Below are positions 10,561-21,100 of a stretch of 64,000 nt of DNA, in pieces. The stretch is taken from the NCBI GenBank assembly GCA_039720395.1, contig CM077821.1, positions 40,484,792 to 40,548,791 of the forward strand. Direction: 5' to 3'. Below the pieces are notes generated by a model. The model was not told where the DNA came from, did not search any database, and was given only the letters and a program-made list of their open reading frames with translations. A program made the position numbers and the translations under genes. Within the stretch, counting starts at the first letter, position 1; every line of letters starts with the position of its first letter. This stretch comes from Liquidambar formosana. Taxonomy: Eukaryota > Streptophyta > Magnoliopsida > Saxifragales > Altingiaceae.

Positions 10561-11649
10561 TAGATCTTTCATATAGAGTTTGGAGCAAACCCCACCAATA
10601 AACCTTTCATCAAAATATCTTTTGCCGGCGATTATTTGTTTTGGTGGGAAGTACGTGAGGTACAGGTTTTTATTTGAAGTCATATAAGACCTGCGATGGT
10701 TAGGACCACTTCTACGCTGGGTTAGAAATTAATGATAAAGATATATCAAGTATATATACCAAGATGTGATTGAGATGATAAAGACTTCCTTCTATTTTTT
10801 TCATTTTTTTTTTCGTTGTACCTATATTTCTATATAAGAAAATGTTTTAATATCATAAGAGTATGTGATGGACAATCAATCTAGCTATATAAATGTACTG
10901 GGCTCAATCATAAGAGTCAGTGACAGACATAATTAAGAAAATGCATCAATTTTTTAAGAGTTTGTGACGGATAATCAGACACCCAAACACGTATCAATCG
11001 ATCACTTGTTGGGGCATGCACATATCCGCATATCTAATGTCTGTCATTGTCGGACCATTAGCGGTGATGGATTGTATTACACGCAAACTCGGTGGACGTG
11101 AAATGTACAATCAATTCAATTTATAGCCCCTTCCTCTAATGAATTGGCAAAGAGACTTTTTTCTTCTCTTCTAAACTTTAATTAGATAAAAGTTAAAGGA
11201 TTATGAGGAATTGAAAACAAGCTTTGTGGGAGCAGATCAAGAGGACCTTTAACCAGCATTGCACTCAAAACCAAGGTAGAAAAAGAAGCCATTTAAAATT
11301 TTTTACTTACATAGAAAGGTTGGAGTGACAAATGAGTATAATGTGATAAGTGATGGTGAAGATTAGGAGTCATGTGCAGCTGGGTGGCTGATGAATAAGA
11401 ACAAAAGGAAAAGAGTCGGGCGCACATGGCTGGAACTTTGGAAACTTGTGTGGCTTTGGATTTGTGTATGGAATCTCTACTCACCGCCCATTACAGTAAA
11501 AAGTGTGATCGATGCGTGCACTTTTTCTATTATTGTGGGGTTACGTTTGGTGGCGTTGATCGGTACGTATCTTTTTTAGGTATAGTGCTCCTCTCTGTTT
11601 GTCAAATGAGAAATCACAGAATGCTGAATTATGGGAACATGGGGCTTTA
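10561..11649. other. Intergenic, no gene recognised
   Basis: AT-rich sequence with short ORFs on both strands that show no codon-level or family signal. Three similar words (AAGAGTATGTGATGGACAATCA at 10857, AAGAGTCAGTGACAGACATAAT at 10911, AAGAGTTTGTGACGGATAATCA at 10957) form a loose tandem repeat with a period of about 50 bp. Confidence 0.4.
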
Positions 11650-11985
11650 ATTATAAAGTGAGCCAATTAAGCTTGTCAAGTCTTGTTCACAATTTGCTCT
11701 TTCAAGCTAGCTCGCTCGTTTTTGCTTGTTAGATAAATGAGTTAAGCACAAGCCTTAATTAGAACTTAGTAATTTATCACACGAGTTCGAGTAGAGTATT
11801 ACTTGACTTGATATCCATTAATTAATCAAACGACTCTAGCTTTTTTTGGAATTGGCATGGTAAACATGCAACTCATTTGAATTCAATTCGCTCATCAACT
11901 AAATGAGTTGAGCTCAAATTAACCTAGTTTATTTATTGAGGCAAGTCTAAGCAACCTACTGCTTGGTTAGCTCGTTTAGAGCCCT
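11650..11985. repeat. Degenerate dispersed repeat with AGCTCG/GAGTTGAGC words, copy 1
   Basis: The stretch has repeated words such as AGCTAGCTCGCTCG, CGAGTTCGAG, AAATGAGTTGAGCTC and GCTCGTTTAGAGCCCTAC. Similar vocabulary occurs at 17090-17300, ending in CTCATTTGTAACCCTG. This looks like a common plant dispersed element whose end names a GGGYT(A/C)NAA-AGCTCG terminus. Superfamily not assigned. Confidence 0.4.
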
Positions 11986-12185
11986 ACACAGGGCAAGAAG
12001 CTAGCTAGTATCCTAACTATTAACCTGATTTGAAGAACATATGAAATTAAGAAAAATAGTACAAGAGGAGTCCATGTTCACCCATTCAAGGTTGGTATAC
12101 AAAATGAAAGATCCCAAGTGACAAGGATATAGGAATTGAGGTGTAAAATATATAGCATGTATGCAGTCGTGCACTTGTGCACCTC

Positions 12186-12265
12186 TCCAACTCTCTCTCT
12201 CTCTCTGTCTCTCGAAATTATGCCAACTTTTCCTCTCTCTCTCTCTCTCTCAAAATTATGCCAAC
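12186..12265. repeat. CT microsatellites within a short tandem duplication
   Basis: Two CT runs (about 12190-12213 and 12234-12250) are each followed by (C/A)AAATTATGCCAACTTTTC, so a unit of about 42 bp holding CT repeat plus unique word has been duplicated. Confidence 0.7.
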
Positions 12266-14196
12266 TTTTCACTTTTGATACGTTTTATATATCTTTAGTC
12301 TCCATCATTACATCTTTGATCAAGAGATTTTACAAGATAATGCCTACCTTTTAGCTTGCTTAATCATAATCTTTTATATCTTACTCTTGCTTTGGCATAT
12401 ATGTGATTATGATTTCTTATTGTCTTAAGTGAAATGGAAGATTTTTCGTTTGTTATAAAGTTTTGTCCACACCACTAATAAAGCATCAATGGTGGAGCCA
12501 AGGGGCCTTTGGGGGCACATGCCCCACTGGCCTCAAACAAATTTTTTTTTTGGGATAAGTTATTATTTGACAACTATTTACTAACATAATGCCAAAACAA
12601 GAAAGATGGTAGTCATTTTTAAGCATAAATACAGTCCATTTGTAATAAGTTGACACAAAAATCTTTTTTTTTGATATTATATTAGAAAATGATTACCAAA
12701 AAGTAATTTTGTTAAAAAAAAATATAGAGCTTTCAGTTTCCACTTCATAGAATTATAACACGGTGCCTCCATTGGAGATAACTCCTAACTTTACCCCTGT
12801 AAAGCATATATAATATAATAACAAAATGAATTGTTTGATAATATATACCCACTTTTCTATAACAAAAGTTGATGAATATTTATTTTATTGTTTGATGATT
12901 GTCATCTGTCTTTAAAGAAAGTGGAATATTACGATTGTGCCCCTGTACGAGAAAAGTAATATATATTATGATATATAAGGTTTGTATAATTAAAATAAAA
13001 TTATAATATGATCATGATCAATATTCTATTTTGAAAGCAAAACTTACCAAGGCATGCATGGAAGTAGATAAGTCGACGGAATCACACATTGTTAATCCCT
13101 AATTCTTGGCTTGCTTGGCACTATTTTAATATTTTTTTATCAGCTTGGCACCATTTTAATATAACTAATTACTTCATATTTAATGCATTTAAGCAAATTT
13201 AATATTATTTTTAATTGACTCAATTAAATTGGGTGAGTCAAGTTTTGGCTGACCCCTTGCATAGTAGTAATTGGGTTTAGCATCAGTCACGCAAAGTTTT
13301 CTAACGCATTTTGCGGTCGAGTATGACTTGAGAGGTCACATGCACCACAGCGCGAATGTTCAACCTGATGTTTCATCACCTTAGTCAATAACATGAGATA
13401 ATTTAATTAGCTAGGCATTAGATGCTTTCTACCACTCAACTAGAGAGTAGCTTGAGCACAACTTGCTATATACGTATCAATCTCTTTCAGCCTATTAATG
13501 GCGAAGACTTGGACCAGCAAGTGATTAGTCACCGCGCCAAACACAATTATTAGGAGAAATTTAAACTACTACTATAGTTAATTATCACAATTAAAGACTT
13601 CGAGCTTAAGTCTGTGGTATGAAATGAACTAAATGGAAGAAATAAAATTGGTGATTGAACATTTTCTTTCTATTAGTTGGTTGTTCGTAGAAAGTTATAA
13701 ATAATTAATAACAAAGAAAATTAACGTACCTGAGGCAAAAATGTAGGAGGAAAGTTCTTGACTTTTGGTTGGTCTCTTTCTCTAGATCATATACATGCAT
13801 GAGAAATAAAAGAGAATCGGTTCCCATTTCTTTTACTTTTCCCCACTCATTCAAACCAACGAAAGTGTCCTCCCAGTTAAGCAGACATGAAAGAAGAATC
13901 GATTCTCCTTTCTTTTGTTTTTACTTTCTCCTTTCCATTTCCTTAACCTGTGGGAACTTTAATTTTCGCACCTAGCTTCAATGCTCGCCTAGGTTAAGAG
14001 ATATTAATTGACAATGGATACTGTAAATTAATCATGGACCCAACAATAAAAATGGCGTATAATTAGTTGTTGAATGCTCTTTCCCTTGATGTCCGCCCTA
14101 GGGTTTAGGGTTTAAATGGCTATATAGGCACCAACTTCATGCAAAATAGCATGGATGTGTGAGATGTTGTTTGGTAAAAAATAAGAAATAAATTCA
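12266..14196. other. Intergenic, no gene recognised
   Basis: AT-rich. Between about 12487 and 12795 there is a possible old element: it starts near ATGGTGGAGCCAAGGGGCC and ends near GGAGATAACTCCTAACTTTACCCC, like plant repeats that begin with GGCGGAGCCAGG. CATGATCATGATC-like and ATAT-rich patches follow. A TTTAGGGTTTA-like telomeric word occurs at 14100-14113 (GGGTTTAGGGTTTAAA), too short to be a telomere relic. Confidence 0.4.
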
Positions 14197-14344
14197 TTGT
14201 CTTTAGTTGGTACCACTCCAGACATACCCAAATTCCACCTTATCCTGATAAAGCTAAGGATCATAGGTAGAGGCTAGCTAATACATATATGTACCAAAAA
14301 ATAGAAAGAAAAGAACTTCAGCCCATGCACCTGCCACTGTGTTT

Positions 14345-14346
<2 letters not shown>

Positions 14347-14379
<33 letters not shown>
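14347..14379. repeat. (AT)n microsatellite
   Basis: About 16 AT units. Copy A of the duplication has only ACATATATAT at the matching place (about 1521), so the expansion followed the duplication. Confidence 0.95.
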
Positions 14380-14380
<1 letters not shown>

Positions 14381-15093
14381 AATGCATGTGTGTATGTCTC
14401 ATGCATGTGTGTGGGTTAATCTTATGGGTTATTGGATTTTTTTTTGGGGTTACGTTGCTTATGTGGATTTTCTCATTTGTGTTGTGCTTTCTTACCTGTG
14501 TATAGCCAAAAAAAGAGTATGTGATGGAAAAAGAAGCACGATGATCCACTAAGGGTTGGTTAATTGAATATATTTATATTTACTATTATAAAAGGAAAAA
14601 GAAGTACTTTTGCTTTCCTATGGCCTCAGAAGAACTGTGGTATTATCATTCCAGATGAACGCTTGCACTTTGATTGGGGAATGATGATGTTAAAGCTACA
14701 TGATGAATGTTTGACATCAACATTGTCACTGACCGGGAAAAAAAAAAAAAATAACGATATCAATAAGGAAAGTCTATGTTAATAATAGAGTCCAAACGGG
14801 GTTCAAGCTAGAACTCATAAAATTAACTCACATTCAACATCCAAGAAAGATCTTAAATATTAATGACATTAATATCTTACAAATTTACGAATGAGGGAGC
14901 ACTTGTTTTCTCAAAAGAGGTCATCTGTTACGAGGGCTCCTTTGTCCCCATTCCTATGGACTGCTATTTTTATGCTATTTCGATCAAGGAAAAAACGGAT
15001 TATAAAAAAAAAAAAAAAAAAAAAACCAAAGATAGGAGCTACACCATCACATTAAGCCTGTCGCATGCATTAGTATAAATTTAATTTAATGTA

Positions 15094-15369
15094 CTCCATC
15101 TATCTTACAAAGATAAACTATTTTTGTAACTTTTTTTATTCCAAAATGTTCGACTATTTTGAAAAGTCAAATCATATATATATATTTTTAGATTTCCCTA
15201 TACTACCCTTTTTTATTTCAAAAAATACTTTTCACACAATCCAATAACAATTAATAGGAAATGGTATTTTGAAAAGATGAAATTTAATAAGTGAGAAGTC
15301 AATATAATGATGACTTTTCTTAAACTGCATGTTTTGTCAAATTTGACCTAACCTTCTGGGACGGAGGAG
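15094..15369. mobile_element. Stowaway-type MITE, copy 2 (best preserved)
   Basis: Ends CTCCATCTATCTTACAAAG and CTTCTGGGACGGAGGAG are inverted relative to each other and match the Stowaway terminus CTCCCTCCGTCCC. TA at 15092-15093 and 15370-15371 is the target duplication. Length about 276 bp. Confidence 0.8.
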
Positions 15370-15404
15370 TACATTAAAATGGGTTCACACGTATCACTAA
15401 CTCT

Positions 15405-15500
15405 TGTAACCTAGTAATACTTGGGTGGAGTTGGGGTGTGGATAAAGTTAACTGTACTAAGGGTTCAAATCCTCTCCAATGTAACCCTTCCAAAAAAAGG
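15405..15500 (+). mobile_element. SINE-like remnant
   Basis: GGGTTCAAATCCTCTCC at about 15465 is a good RNA polymerase III box B. The box A part upstream is weak. It sits directly after the end of duplication copy B. Confidence 0.35.
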
Positions 15501-15623
15501 GTCCACACTCATCAATTAAAGAAAAATCTTATTAATCTTTAAATTTTTTCCAAACGATTTGTTAATGTATGCTATTAAAGTAAGAAAATAAGGGGGAAAA
15601 AAAGAAGGATGAATGGCATTGCT

Positions 15624-15840
15624 TGTTGAGGTTTACATGTGGATTTGTCCCACATCGGAAGAATATAAGAAAGAAAGGTTTTTAATATATAAATAATGAG
15701 TTTACCACCATATATAGACTTAGACCTTTTGTGGGGAAATGAATTCCAAGCTTGTATATGGGGCCTTCTGTATTAGATTTTGGACTTCTCTACCTCCCCA
15801 ACATTGCTCTTTAGTTGAATACAGAACACATGTCTTAACA
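15624..15840 (+). mobile_element. Putative solo LTR / TRIM LTR
   Basis: The segment starts TGTTGAGG and ends CTTAACA, carries the frequent plant TRIM-LTR phrase TTTGTCCCACATCGGAAG, and has a TATA-like TATATAAATAATG near 15689. No matching target duplication was found, so it may be truncated. Confidence 0.4.
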
Positions 15841-15884
15841 TTCATGTGACATCCCTTTTAAGAACATGAAGGGAAGATGCATGT

Positions 15885-16075
15885 GTCAACATCAAATGTT
15901 TGGGCGGAAGGTGCATGTGTAAACATCAAATGTTTGACTTCTTTGCCCAATGGCCCAATCCATTAAATTATAAGTTTTGGTATCATTTAAAGCTACAAAA
16001 TTTAATGAATCCATGGGGACCATGACTTCTAAGGAGTCCTCCAATGTGGGAGAGAAGTCTCGCCGTCGTAGGAGG
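15885..16075 (-). repeat. Dispersed repeat, inverted relative to 17740-17945
   Basis: Read in reverse, TGATGTTGACACATGC, ACATGCACCTTCCGCCCAA, GGCCATTGGGCAAAGAAGTC and GATTCATTAAATTTTG correspond to TGAGGTTGACACATGC, ACATGCACCTTCCGTCCAA, GGGGCAGAAAAGTC and GATCCATTGAATTTTG in the 17740 copy. ORFs in the two regions look alike in translation for this reason only. A tandem GGAAGGTGCATGTGTAAACATC / GGGAAGATGCATGTGTCAACATC sits at 15870-15930. Confidence 0.6.
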
Positions 16076-16689
16076 GGTTGCCTTCTTGACACAGACTATC
16101 ATAAGAGGTCTATAGACAAGTCCACCCAATTTTTATTTATAAATTCCATTAAATAAGTGTACAATGTCTAACTCGTGTAATAATTCTAAAAATACGGGAA
16201 AAAAATAAAAAGGAAAAGAATAAAAAAACAAAGAAAATTAAAAGAAGAAAAAGAAAACAAAAACAAAAAGAAGGTAAATGTTAGACTCTTTACTACGTAC
16301 CTTTTCTCAACTCCCTCAGATTGGTTGTGATCAACAATTCTAAAAAGCAGTAGGCCAAACTCTTTATTTTCTCCTTGTTTTCTACTTTCTGGTCTTGTTA
16401 ATCCAACTTAACGTTCAAGTTAATAAGGGCAAAACTCGAGAGTGTAAGACACGATCAAATTCTAATCCATTGACAAGTATACTAACTGGGGGCATTTTCG
16501 GAAATGACGCTTCTATTCTCATAGGGGCAATGTTTTTGGCTTTTGTTTTTTCAATCCAAGATAAAGACTAACTATAGCCTGCATCAAGTAGTGTCTCCTG
16601 TCGAAGCCAATTAGGGCACTTTGGCCCCCAAACTTCTTTAGAAGATGTATCCCAAGCATTAGAAGCTACTCTAAGAAAAATAACACAAC

Positions 16690-16865
16690 TTCCACTAATG
16701 TCTTCATGGAAGGGAATGAAGTTGCGCATTGGCTGGCGAACCATGCCTGTTACATTGAATCCCTACCAGTTTGGATGGAGGAGAGATATTGGATTTTGTA
16801 AAGGACCAAATTCAAGCTGATATTGCTCGGTTGAGCTTGTAATGAATTTCATCTTGAAAAAAGAA
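16690..16865 (+). mobile_element. L1-type LINE 3' remnant (RNase H end)
   Basis: A frame beginning at about 16708 reads GNEVAHWLANHACYIESLP, the conserved last helix region of the RNase H-like domain in plant non-LTR elements. A stop and frame change follow, then QADIARLSL with its stop, and an A-rich tail at 16855-16870. Short and decayed. Confidence 0.6.
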
Positions 16866-17089
16866 AAAACATGCACATGATCGACTCTGCATTCAAGCTG
16901 AAAATCCAAAGCTAAAACCTTAAAACACTTTTGGAACAGCCTCCATGGAATTTATCTCTACCACCAAGACAAAGCAAAATGAGATTGGGTAAAAAAATAA
17001 AAATACCAAAAATGTAATTAAGAGGAAGTAAAAAAGCAATTTCAAAAGAGCTGAATTTGAAAAATAAATGATCAAGAGATAAGACTATA

Positions 17090-17300
17090 AACGAATCAAT
17101 TTGTTTAAGAACAACTCGTGAACAAGCTTGATAAGAGCTCATTCAAGTTTGCTTGTTTATTGAACGAGCCAAAATGAAGTTTTGAATTTAGGTTTGTTCA
17201 ATAAACAAGTCAATCCCAAGCAAATCAAAAGTATAGTTTTGTATGAGCCAAGCTCAAGCACCTGAAAACTGGGTTAGGCTCAACTCATTTGTAACCCTGT
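17090..17300. repeat. Degenerate dispersed repeat with AGCTC/GAGCC words, copy 2
   Basis: Words AACTCGTGAACAAGCTTG, TTGAACGAGCC, GAGCCAAGCTCAAGC and GGCTCAACTCATTTGTAACCC match the style and end of the repeat at 11650-11985. Confidence 0.4.
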
Positions 17301-17397
17301 GTATATCAATAAAGTACAACGTTGATATTTCTTACAATAACACTGCCCATCTATCACTTAAATTACCTCGTCTATACTCTTGAAAAAAAATGTGGTT

Positions 17398-17560
17398 TTT
17401 TTTTTTTTGATAAGTAAATGAATATATATCAAGAAGAAGAAAGATCATAGAAGCCATTCCCGTGTTTCGACCTCCTCAAAAGTAATAGAAAAGGGGAGGT
17501 CGGAAATGGGAATGACTCCAAAACGATTATAAAAACAACCCATCTAACTAACAAAAATAT
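17398..17560 (-). mobile_element. L1-type LINE 3' UTR and tail
   Basis: In reverse the segment ends ATATATATTCATTTACTTATC followed by a run of A, the ordinary 3' terminus of many plant L1 elements. Upstream is a GACCTCCCC / GAGGAGGTCG inverted pair (17467-17505). No ORF remains. Confidence 0.5.
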
Positions 17561-17739
17561 AGTTTTCTTAAACAAAAAATTTACTCCGTATATGTTTTAA
17601 CTACTCGTTCTACTTGCCTATACCCAAAAAAAAAAAAAAAAAATGAAAAAATGAAAAAAAAAAAAATCTTTTTATTCTAATTATCTTCTCATATTCTCCG
17701 TAAGAGTTAAACCCATACCTGTACAAGTAGAAATAGATT

Positions 17740-17945
17740 TGCAGTCTCATGTGGGAGAGTTTGGGCCTAAAAGGAGTTTAGGACCCAAAGCGTTCCTCTC
17801 CTGGGAGGTCACGGATCCATTGAATTTTGAAGATCCAATCCAAAATCAAGAATCGAACGGCATTTGTCCCATCTCCCATGGGCCATGGGGGCAGAAAAGT
17901 CAAAAATGTGAGGTTGACACATGCACCTTCCGTCCAACCAACTTA
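17740..17945 (+). repeat. Dispersed repeat, inverted partner of 15885-16075
   Basis: Shares GTTGACACATGCACCTTCCG and related words with the reverse complement of 15885-16075. It ends about 200 bp before the TT9-homologue start codon. The 119-codon ORF across it (17739-18098) is not supported as a gene. Confidence 0.55.
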
Positions 17946-18153
17946 AACTCGGGCCACTTGGCGTACCTTTGCTCCAAACAACTAACCGACGTTAAATCAC
18001 GCCGTGGAACGTTGACGGTTTGTTGCCATTTTCAACCCTTAAAACCACCAAACGGCCAAACAACTCCACTGCGCGCGCGTATACACTGGTTCTACTGATC
18101 TGAAATTTTTTTGCAGATCTGGGTTTTGCCGGATCTCTTCTCTGTCGCTCACC

Positions 18154-21100
18154 ATGTGGCGATCTTTTTGGCGAACCATCGATCGCTTCTCCCTCCAATA
18201 CTTCAAGTATGTTTCTTCCATCCCAAATTCACCGTGTTTTGTGTTTCCTAGTTTTGAATTTTGTTTGGTGGTTCTTTATTCTTGAGAAATTGGGAGTTGA
18301 AATGCTCGATTTGTTGGGTTTTTGTTTTGAGATTTAGGTTTGCGTGATCTGAATCGTATATGGTCTAGCTCAATGTGGCAGTTTGTTTTTGGAAAACCAA
18401 ATGGTGCGTTTTTGCGGTAATTTTGTGATAAATTTGGGTGGAGAGCGAAGACTTGTTGATGGAAGATTTTGTTTTTAGGGAACGATGTTCTATTATATTG
18501 TTTTGCGCGAATGGCTTGAAATGTTGATGAAGTGTCGAATTTTGGAAGCACTTCTGCACACTCATTGTGCCCAAAAAAACAAAAACAAAAACAAAAAAAC
18601 TTAATGGGAAGTTTCTGCAGGTGCTGATCAATTTATACTAGCTTAGGGAAATAGATTTTATTAGATGGGGCAAGGTATAGGGAAATGAACGACGAGGTGA
18701 TTAAAGGACTTAGTAGCTCTTTGCACTTGTTAAGCTAATTCTTCTCAAGACCCTGCTTAGCGAGACCAATACTGGGTAATGGCCTTCTTAGTAATTAGGA
18801 TAAAGCTTAGACATTCTAATGGAACTTTGATCTCTGTATTCAATTTTGAGAAGAAGGAATGTTCATGTTCGGTTCTTTGATTAGGAAATGGATTTTTTTG
18901 AGAAATTCCAATTCGGTTCAAGTATTTAACACCTAGAGTTTAGGCAGGATAGAGGTAAATAAACCCCTTTTATGGATGATGTATGAAATACAAGGTAGGG
19001 AGCATTGAGCACAACTTCAGACCAATATGTTTGTGGGACATTAAGGGAAAATATGTAAGTATGAGATATCCCAAGAGATTGTGAGTTTTCCCTTCTACTA
19101 AATTTTGCAGATTTTTGATTTGTAGGTTTAAATAAAGCAATGTTTATACCCCAAGGGGTAGCTTAGTTGGCAAGGGACTACACCTTAGGAGGCAAAGGTT
19201 TTGAGTTCCACTCTTGCTAAACCCTTGGGGCCATATGGGTTATGGGGTCTTATATGGGCATGGGGTTTGCCTGAAGGATTTCCTCATCATAAAAAAAATG
19301 AAATAAAATAAAGCAATGTTCATTAGATTAGGGGAAGATTTCCATTTAGCTCTTTCTTCACCATCATTAGAGTTTAAGATCTTAATTTTAGCATCATAAT
19401 CAGTACAGACTAGTTTATGAAAAGACATAAATATAGAAAAAATATCAATTGTAGCCTTTAATAGATACATTCAACTATTCAAGTAGTATAGGAAAATTCA
19501 TCAGCATAGATGACAAACTGGTTGCAACCAGTGGAGATAAAGTGCGAGATTGGCTGTAGACATTAAAATGAACTGCATCAAATTGTGCATTAATTTATTC
19601 AAAAGAGTATATGAAATGTTTAGCAACTACACACGTGAGTAGTAGTCCAGCTCACTCCTCCCAATACCTTGCTTAGCGGGACCAATATTGGGTAATGACC
19701 CTATTTTTTTGGGTTTATGCGTGTGTGTGTGTGTGTGTGTGTGTACATGGTGTTGGGAAGTCCCACATCCCTCATCGATTAAATATTAAGTTTAATATAG
19801 CTTCATATACCTGTTTGGGCCCTCCACCTAATAGCTTAGGCTTTTATGTTGGAAACCTGACATGGTATTAGCGCCCGTTATTGTTGTGTTGTTCTTGGGC
19901 GTATTTTGTTTGTGAGCCTGTTATTATCCACGTAACAAGCCTTTGTTGTCTTGTTAGGCTTGCATGTGAGGGGTAGTGTTGGGAAGTCCCACGTCCTACA
20001 TCGATTAAATATTAAGTTTAATATGGCTTCATATACCTTCTTGGGCCGTCCACCTAATAGCTTAGGCTTTTAGGTTGGAAATTTAACACATGGGCTTAGG
20101 CCTTTCTTATAGTATTAATACAATCTACTTCATAAAAAAAAAAAAAGGGAGAAAAAAAAAGAAAGAAAAGGAATGAAGGATGTACTAAGAATAATTCCAC
20201 TGCATCAACTAATCATTTTTGAGCTATATAATTGACCAGATTACTACAAACATAGAGACCAGACCTCTTAAGAGTTAAGACTGCTGTATGCTACAGTACT
20301 AACTATTCTCCTCTTCACCGTCATCTGGAAAGCATAGGGAGAAAGAAATAACGTAACATGGCAACTCAAAGATTTGTACTGTTAATGATGGCATTAGTGA
20401 GAAAGGATGGAAAATGCAGAATGCAGGCAGAGATAATGATGTTATGGCAAAGATGCAGCCTTTCCATGGTTACATACTTCAGATTGATAAATTCAGACTG
20501 TTTTTACTGGGAAAGTAGAATAAAATTATGAAATATACAAAAATAACTCAAAAAACATAAAAGGGGAAAAGAAAGAAAAGGGAAATTGCTATGAATTGTA
20601 TGCACATTGGTGGTATCACCTTGATGGACTGACGTGTTCCGACAATTGATGGCAGCGCTGTTTACTTTACTCTTGCTAGGTTTTATAGAATAAGAGAGGG
20701 GAGAGGAAGAACAGGGAATAAAAAAGAGGAGAGTGAGTGCTTACGTTAGCTCTCCAAAAAAGTTTAATGTATAACCTAAAAATATTACGTGACTTTAGTG
20801 CCTTAATGAGAGAATAAAAATCACTGATTCATAGATAAATGGTATGCCAGAAACAGGGGAGGATCCAGAAACTTGTCTTAGTGGTTGCACTTTTTAAAAT
20901 ATTTATATTTTATTTTATTTTGCTAAGAGATAGATAGGGAAGGGAGAAAGGTAGGTCCACACATCGGCATGATTGAATAAAAATGTAAAGGATATAAAAA
21001 ACTGATAGACATGCCATACTTTAAAATGCCTAGTCGACTTTTAGAAACGTAGAACCTTCTTATATATTACTCTTAACACCCCTATCGCCATCTACCCTTA

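Larger units (their letters stand above)
14197..15385 (+). repeat. 1.2-kb direct duplication, copy B
   Basis: Direct copy of 1371-2580, 12.8 kb away; the two enclose the aspartyl protease gene. Matching blocks include GGTACCACTCCAGA, CTATGGCCTCAGAAGAACTG and GACATCAACATTGTCA. This copy has an (AT)n expansion and a poly(A) run at 15005-15024 in place of a shorter A-rich stretch. Confidence 0.85.

Noticed and set aside
14100..14113. Telomere-like GGGTTTAGGGTTTA
   Set aside because: Two units only; common as a telo-box or by chance.
17739..18098. 119-codon + strand ORF upstream of the TT9 homologue
   Set aside because: It lies across a dispersed repeat whose inverted copy at 15892-16092 gives a similar translation; no domain and no start support.
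18039..18221. Short - strand ORFs overlapping TT9 exon 1
   Set aside because: Shadows of the GC-richer first exon and leader; no domain.
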